64,000 nucleotides of DNA, taken from contig NZ_JAAQPH010000012.1 of NCBI RefSeq assembly GCF_011683915.1, positions 1 to 64,000 on the forward strand. The letters are read 5' to 3'. The position numbers and the translations under genes were made by a program. The notes below the pieces were generated by a model. It was not told the origin of the DNA, did no database searches, and saw nothing but the letters and a program-made list of their open reading frames with translations. This stretch comes from Pelagibius litoralis. Its GTDB lineage: Bacteria > Pseudomonadota > Alphaproteobacteria > Kiloniellales > Kiloniellaceae. This document shows, piece by piece, positions 60,471-64,000 of this stretch (its first letter is position 1; each line of letters starts with the position of its first letter).

Positions 60471-60920
60471 ATGATGCTTGCTCATCAGACCGTGGGGAAG
60501 GCTAGACAGGCGCATCCCGTCGACGTACATGTCGGCGGGCGCGTTAGACTTCGTCGGGTTTTCCTGGGTTACTCTCAGGAAAAGCTGGCGAATGCGCTGG
60601 GGCTGACCTTTCAACAAATCCAAAAATACGAACGCGGCGCCAACCGCATCTCAGCGAGTAAGCTTTATGAGCTGTCGCGCATCCTGAGCGTTCCTGTGAC
60701 GTATTTCTTCGAAGGAGTGGAATCAGAAGGTGAAGCCGCTACCGGCGGTGCAGAGGCTGGCGCTGCCGGCGGAAGTCATATTCATTCTTCAGACCCCGAC
60801 TTCACCAACCAGCGTGAAACGCTGCAACTGATCAGTTCCTACTACCGGATTCCTGATTCCAAAGTGCGTGCCGAAGTTCTGTCTTTGCTGAAGACATTGG
60901 GCCGTACCGCGGACAGCTGA
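60471..60920 (+). CDS. XRE-family regulator upstream of the quorum-sensing genes
   Basis: A 149-residue protein. HTH at about 20-75: GGRVRLRRVFLGYSQEKLANALGLTFQQIQKYERGANRISASKLYELSRILSVPVTYFFEGVE. The middle is alanine/glycine rich (EGEAATGGAEAGAAGG). The C-terminal part (TLQLISSYYRIPDSKVRAEVLSLLKTLG) is conserved in this common alphaproteobacterial XRE family. The role is not known. It is upstream of the LuxR/LuxI pair on the same strand and might influence it. AAGGTG before the start; the two ATG codons 60471 and 60474 are equally possible. Confidence 0.85.
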   Translation: MMLAHQTVGKARQAHPVDVHVGGRVRLRRVFLGYSQEKLANALGLTFQQIQKYERGANRISASKLYELSRILSVPVTYFFEGVESEGEAATGGAEAGAAGGSHIHSSDPDFTNQRETLQLISSYYRIPDSKVRAEVLSLLKTLGRTADS

Positions 60921-60947
60921 TCGAATACGACGGATTTCAGGGAGGGC

Positions 60948-61130
60948 ATGGAAAATCTGCTAGAGGTGGCAAGATCTATCTCTTTGCGTTCGCGGGACGC
61001 TGTGTTTCGCGGAGCCGTTTTCCATGCCCTGCTTGAGTCTTTTCCAACCGAAGTGCCACCGGCCATCGGCGAACGCTGTGGCGGTCCGATCTGCGGGTCG
61101 GCAGCGGTCAACGGGCGTGGCCGGCAATGA
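60948..61130 (+). CDS. Small ORF overlapping the luxR start (ATGA)
   Basis: A 60-residue frame (MENLLEVARSISLRSRDAVF...). Its TGA overlaps the luxR ATG by four bases (ATGA at 61127-61130), and GGGAGGG lies directly before its start, so translational coupling to luxR is possible. The first half is a possible amphipathic helix. No family is recognised. It could also be chance coding in the leader of luxR. Confidence 0.35.
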   Translation: MENLLEVARSISLRSRDAVFRGAVFHALLESFPTEVPPAIGERCGGPICGSAAVNGRGRQ

Positions 61131-61900
61131 GCTCGGCGATCATGGCGCACCTGGACGCCCTCGAACGGGCGGAGAGCATCGCGGAGATCGGTGCCAGCCT
61201 GCAGGCAACGCTTGGTTCCCTTGGCTTTGACACATACTCCTATGTTCACGTGCGCCCACCGCTGGGTAAGCGCATCCGCTCTTTCGTGCCGCCGTCGTCG
61301 CAGGATGGCCGGGTGGTGCACGAGTTTCTGGCGACTTTTCCCGATGCCTGGGTCGAGCACTATATCTTGCAGGGCTATGGCGATGTTGACCCGACGTTCC
61401 AGGCCGCCATGGGAACCATCCTGCCGTTTAGTTGGCGCGATCTCGGCGGCCGCAACGACCTGAGCAGCGGCCAGCGCAGGGTGTTTGACGAGGCCAGGGA
61501 TTTCGGGCTCTCGATGGGCGCCACGATCCCGATCCATGGCCCGGAGAGCGGCCTTTCGACCCTGAACGTTTCCGCGAGCGGCGGGCACGAAAAGGAGTTC
61601 GAAGAGAACTACCAGGCCGGCCGCCAGGACCTGCTTTGGGTTGCGGTGCAAACCCATGAGGCTTTCCTGCGCCTCTCTGAGGACGCCCCCGAACAGGGGA
61701 GAGTCCGGCTGACAGACCGCGAACGGGACTGCCTGTTGTGGACCGCACGTGGCAAAACCGCCTGGGAAGTCGGTCAGATTCTTGCCATCTCCGAGGAGAC
61801 GGTCCTGTTTCATCTCAAGAATGGAACGCGCAAGCTTGGTGTCTTTTCCAAGCACCATGCCGTCGTCAAGGCGGTCATGCAGGGTCACATAATCCCCTAA
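61127..61900 (+). CDS. LuxR-type quorum-sensing regulator
   Basis: A 257-residue LuxR protein. All six conserved ligand-domain residues (TraR/LuxR W57, Y61, D70, P71, W85, G113) are present at a constant shift of 18: W75, Y79, D88, P89, W103, G131. The HTH (about 192-250) reads LTDRERDCLLWTARGKTAW, with EVGQILAISEETVLFHLKNGTRKLGV as recognition region. This is a true acyl-homoserine-lactone receptor by these marks. It is followed by its cognate luxI on the same strand. The ligand chain length is unknown. Confidence 0.93.
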   Translation: MSSAIMAHLDALERAESIAEIGASLQATLGSLGFDTYSYVHVRPPLGKRIRSFVPPSSQDGRVVHEFLATFPDAWVEHYILQGYGDVDPTFQAAMGTILPFSWRDLGGRNDLSSGQRRVFDEARDFGLSMGATIPIHGPESGLSTLNVSASGGHEKEFEENYQAGRQDLLWVAVQTHEAFLRLSEDAPEQGRVRLTDRERDCLLWTARGKTAWEVGQILAISEETVLFHLKNGTRKLGVFSKHHAVVKAVMQGHIIP

Positions 61901-61972
61901 TAGTCTGAATTTAAACGATTTTTATGCCATCGCCGATTTAGGCGCCGTCTAACCGCGGCCAATTCCCGACGG

Positions 61973-61996
61973 CATCCCCCCATTTCTGGGGGGATG
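61973..61996. promoter_or_regulatory. Perfect inverted repeat between luxR and luxI
   Basis: CATCCCCCC-ATTTCT-GGGGGGATG is a perfect 9-bp inverted repeat with a 6-base centre, 58 bases before the luxI start. Its position fits a lux-box-like LuxR site, although it is longer and more G/C-run rich than typical lux boxes. A terminator for luxR is the alternative; no T-tract follows. Confidence 0.5.
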
Positions 61997-62054
61997 TTAC
62001 GGGCCCCCAATTGCGGTCCTATTTGTCCCGGATCGAATTATGGGGGCCGGGACC

Positions 62055-62675
62055 ATGATTGATGTTGTAACGCCTGATCTTTATTCAGCCTACGCGGGCG
62101 AACTGAGGCAAATGTTTCAGCAACGCTTCCGCGTTTTCAAGCAAAGGCTCGGGTGGAGCGTTGGTGCCGAAAACGGCGAGGAACGTGACAGCTTCGACGA
62201 CCTCTATCCGATCTACCTGCTGGCAATGGATCCGGACAACAAGCTCGTCGGCAGCTGGCGATTCCTGCCGACGACCGGCCCCTACATGTTGCGCGATGTC
62301 TTTCCGCAGATCCTGCAGGGCGAGAAGATGCCTTACCACCCGCTGGTCTGGGAGGGCAGCCGTTTTGCCGTTGAGGGACGCGGCCTGCGGGCGCGGATCA
62401 GCAGCGAACTGCTTTGTGCCGTCACCGAAACCTGCCTGGCCATGGGCATCCGCGAGTTGATCACCGTCTATGACGCCCGCATGGAGCGCTTGCTGCCCCG
62501 TCTGGGCTGCCCGCCCAAACAGCAGACGCGCGCCACCATGGTTGGCCAGGATGTCGCCTATGCCGGCCGCTTCGATATGAGCCACGCCACCCTGGCCAGC
62601 CTGCGTGCGGTCGCCGGCATACAGGGGCCGATTGTCCGCAACGACTTCTTTCTGGATCAGCCGGCTGTTGCCTAG
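62055..62675 (+). CDS. Acyl-homoserine-lactone synthase (LuxI type)
   Basis: A 206-residue autoinducer synthase. All known catalytic positions are at the exact family numbers: R24, F28, W34, D45, D48, R69, with E100 and R103 further on. It makes an acyl-homoserine lactone from SAM and acyl-ACP or acyl-CoA. ATG 62055 (MIDVVTPDLY) gives this numbering; the five upstream residues would break it. It follows its regulator. The acyl chain is unknown. Confidence 0.95.
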   Translation: MIDVVTPDLYSAYAGELRQMFQQRFRVFKQRLGWSVGAENGEERDSFDDLYPIYLLAMDPDNKLVGSWRFLPTTGPYMLRDVFPQILQGEKMPYHPLVWEGSRFAVEGRGLRARISSELLCAVTETCLAMGIRELITVYDARMERLLPRLGCPPKQQTRATMVGQDVAYAGRFDMSHATLASLRAVAGIQGPIVRNDFFLDQPAVA

Positions 62676-62716
62676 ATCCTTACTCAAATGATCCCCCGAA
62701 AACTGAGGAGCACAAC

Positions 62717-62977
62717 ATGACCAAAGAAAACCAGCCCATCGAACTGAAGCTCTGCGATCCGCTGAAGGATGCCGAAGCGATTAAGCGCTGCCTGGAGTAT
62801 CTGCGGATCGAAGCAAAGCGAACCGGCCTTTCCTTTGCGTCCCACCTGATCGGCGTTGCCGCCGAAGCGGTTTCGGACTCGATTGCCCTGACCGAGAAAT
62901 CGGTTGCCCAGGTCGAACGCAACGATGCGGCGCGCTTGTCCCCGGTATCGGATGCCGGCATGTCCCGGCGGCACTAG
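62717..62977 (+). CDS. Small conserved-looking protein after luxI
   Basis: An 86-residue, mostly alpha-helical protein (KDAEAIKRCLEYLRIEAKRTGLSFASHLIGVAAEAVSDSIALTE). I do not recognise the family. GAGGAGCAC lies just upstream of the ATG, and the gene begins 41 bases after luxI, so it is probably a cotranscribed quorum-sensing neighbour. No signal or membrane span. Confidence 0.65.
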   Translation: MTKENQPIELKLCDPLKDAEAIKRCLEYLRIEAKRTGLSFASHLIGVAAEAVSDSIALTEKSVAQVERNDAARLSPVSDAGMSRRH

Positions 62978-63063
62978 ATCCGGGGCTTCTTGAGACAGCA
63001 GGCATCTAACGGATCACGGCGGTAAAGGACTGACTGCCGCGGCCGCCGAAGCGGAGCAAGAAC

Positions 63064-64000
63064 ATGACCCTTGTAGTCGATCAGGTATCGGTTGCCGCCG
63101 GCCATCGGAGCAACCACCGGCCGCCGCAACTTAAGGGGCTGCCCGTCGTCGGGTTACTTCCTGAACTTCGTCGCGATCCTTTGCGTTTCTTTACCCGCGT
63201 CGCCCGCGATCACGGCGGTGCGGTCGAACTGCATTTCGGGCTCGACCGGGTGACGATGCTGAACGACCCGGTGATGATCCGTCATGTCTTGCAGGACAAC
63301 CGCCTGAACTACGAGAAGAGCAAGTTCTACGATATGATGCGCTCGGTTCTCGGCGAGGGCATTTTCCTGGCCGAGGGTGAAGACTGGCTGGGCCAGCGCA
63401 AGACCGCGTCGCGTAGCTTCCAGGGATGCCAGCTGCGGCGCATGACCGACGCCATGCAGGATGCCGTCGACGACATGCTGCAACGCTGGCAGGCGCCCGC
63501 CGCACAGCAAGGCACGCTCGACATGGTGCCGGAGATGATGCGGGTAACCCTGGACATCCTCATGCGCACGCTTTTCAGCGTGCGCCTGGAGGGTGAACAC
63601 GAGGCGGTCTTCCCCGCGATGACACGGGTTCTGCGCGACGCCGAGCGGCGTATCTGGTCACCCTTCGCCACGCCGCGCTGGCTCCCGACGGCGAACAATC
63701 GCGGTGTGAAGGAGGCGCTGGCCACGCTCGACAGCTTTGTCTACGGGCTCATTGACCAACGGCGGGCGGAAGGAAGCCGCCACAGCGGCGAGGCCGGCGA
63801 GGGAGCCGGGGGCGACCTGCTCGATTTGCTGATGGCCAATCAGGATGGGCGTTCGGACAAGCGGCTGCGCGATCAGATTCTTTCAATGATCCTGGCCGGG
63901 CACGAGACGACGGCAAACGCCTTGGCCTGGTGCTGGTACATGCTGTCGCTGCATCCGGAATCCCTGCGCCGCGTCAGGACGGAGTGCCGGAGCGTATTGG
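63064..64000 (+). CDS. Cytochrome P450 (3' truncated by window)
   Basis: At least 312 residues of a bacterial P450 that runs off the right edge. LKGLPVVGLLPELRRDPLRFFTRVARDHG is the standard N-terminus, FLAEGEDWLGQRKTASRSFQG the C-helix (WxxxR-like), and LAGHETTANALAW (about 276-288) the I helix with the oxygen-activating A-G-x-x-T-T. The K-helix ExxR and haem-cysteine loop are not in the window. It comes just after the quorum-sensing genes, so it may belong to a QS-controlled pathway. Substrate unknown. ATG 63064 is supported by an A-rich GCAAGAAC upstream, with no clear alternative. Confidence 0.9.
   Translation, partial: MTLVVDQVSVAAGHRSNHRPPQLKGLPVVGLLPELRRDPLRFFTRVARDHGGAVELHFGLDRVTMLNDPVMIRHVLQDNRLNYEKSKFYDMMRSVLGEGIFLAEGEDWLGQRKTASRSFQGCQLRRMTDAMQDAVDDMLQRWQAPAAQQGTLDMVPEMMRVTLDILMRTLFSVRLEGEHEAVFPAMTRVLRDAERRIWSPFATPRWLPTANNRGVKEALATLDSFVYGLIDQRRAEGSRHSGEAGEGAGGDLLDLLMANQDGRSDKRLRDQILSMILAGHETTANALAWCWYMLSLHPESLRRVRTECRSVL

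Overview
The window looks like chromosomal DNA of a GC-rich alphaproteobacterium, most probably in or near the Rhodospirillales. The evidence is high GC with strong third-position bias, a GAAC-N7-GAAC type LexA box in front of an imuA-imuB-dnaE2 mutagenesis cassette, many TRAP transporters and RidA/GNAT/SDR genes, and abundant palindromic intergenic repeats of the kind seen in that group. The species cannot be named from the sequence alone. No rRNA, tRNA, CRISPR array or intact insertion sequence was seen.

Layout. 0-4.7 kb: a repeat-rich edge, a membrane protein, an AAC(3)-I-like acetyltransferase, and the first copy of a divergent module (RR-signal protein plus small XRE regulator). 4.9-8.3 kb: MarR/DUF3237, a GNAT gene with a copy of the MarR operator, a mosaic pseudogene, and an SRPBCC-ArsR operon. 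8.7-18.4 kb: stand-alone metabolic and housekeeping genes (methyltransferase, RsgA, DMSP-lyase-type cupin, SDR, RidA/TetR with three operators, BioY and others). 18.4-21.3 kb: a lower-GC block between two 24-bp direct repeats. 21.3-28.7 kb: O-acetyltransferase, amine oxidase, enoyl-CoA hydratase, LysR, and an ECF41 sigma factor with its carboxymuconolactone decarboxylase-like target and recognisable promoter. 29-33.7 kb: GntR regulator, a complete TRAP transporter (DctPQM) and a divergent SDR sharing an operator-like motif. 34.3-41.2 kb: LexA-controlled imuA-imuB and dnaE2, separated by a DUF559 nuclease-like gene and repeats. 41.2-45.5 kb: a 3 x 267-bp tandem repeat, the second copy of the RR-protein/XRE module, and a lower-GC type II restriction-modification system with a controller protein. 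45.6-49.2 kb: membrane metal-dependent hydrolase, a lone TRAP binding protein and maleylacetoacetate isomerase. 49.3-57.6 kb: iron block (bacterioferritin, Bfd, Fur-like box, imelysin, di-haem oxidoreductase, second imelysin-like protein, DUF1513, PKHD hydroxylase) and an ECF sigma/anti-sigma pair. 58.2-64 kb: CHASE4-type histidine kinase, XRE regulator, LuxR/LuxI quorum-sensing pair and a cytochrome P450 running off the end.

Two themes stand out. First, the DNA is heavily worked by short palindromic repeats. They form tandem arrays, supply C-terminal codons to genes (LysR, DUF559), separate imuB from dnaE2, and in one case sit in frame inside a coding gene whose paralogue 39 kb away lacks them. 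Second, an uncharacterised two-gene unit (exported RR-signal protein plus divergent XRE regulator) is present twice, and 3'-terminal scraps of the regulator lie at two other places. This suggests a repeatedly copied and decaying genetic unit. The best candidates for closer study are that unit, the small type II R-M system beside its second copy, and the LuxR/LuxI-P450 segment.
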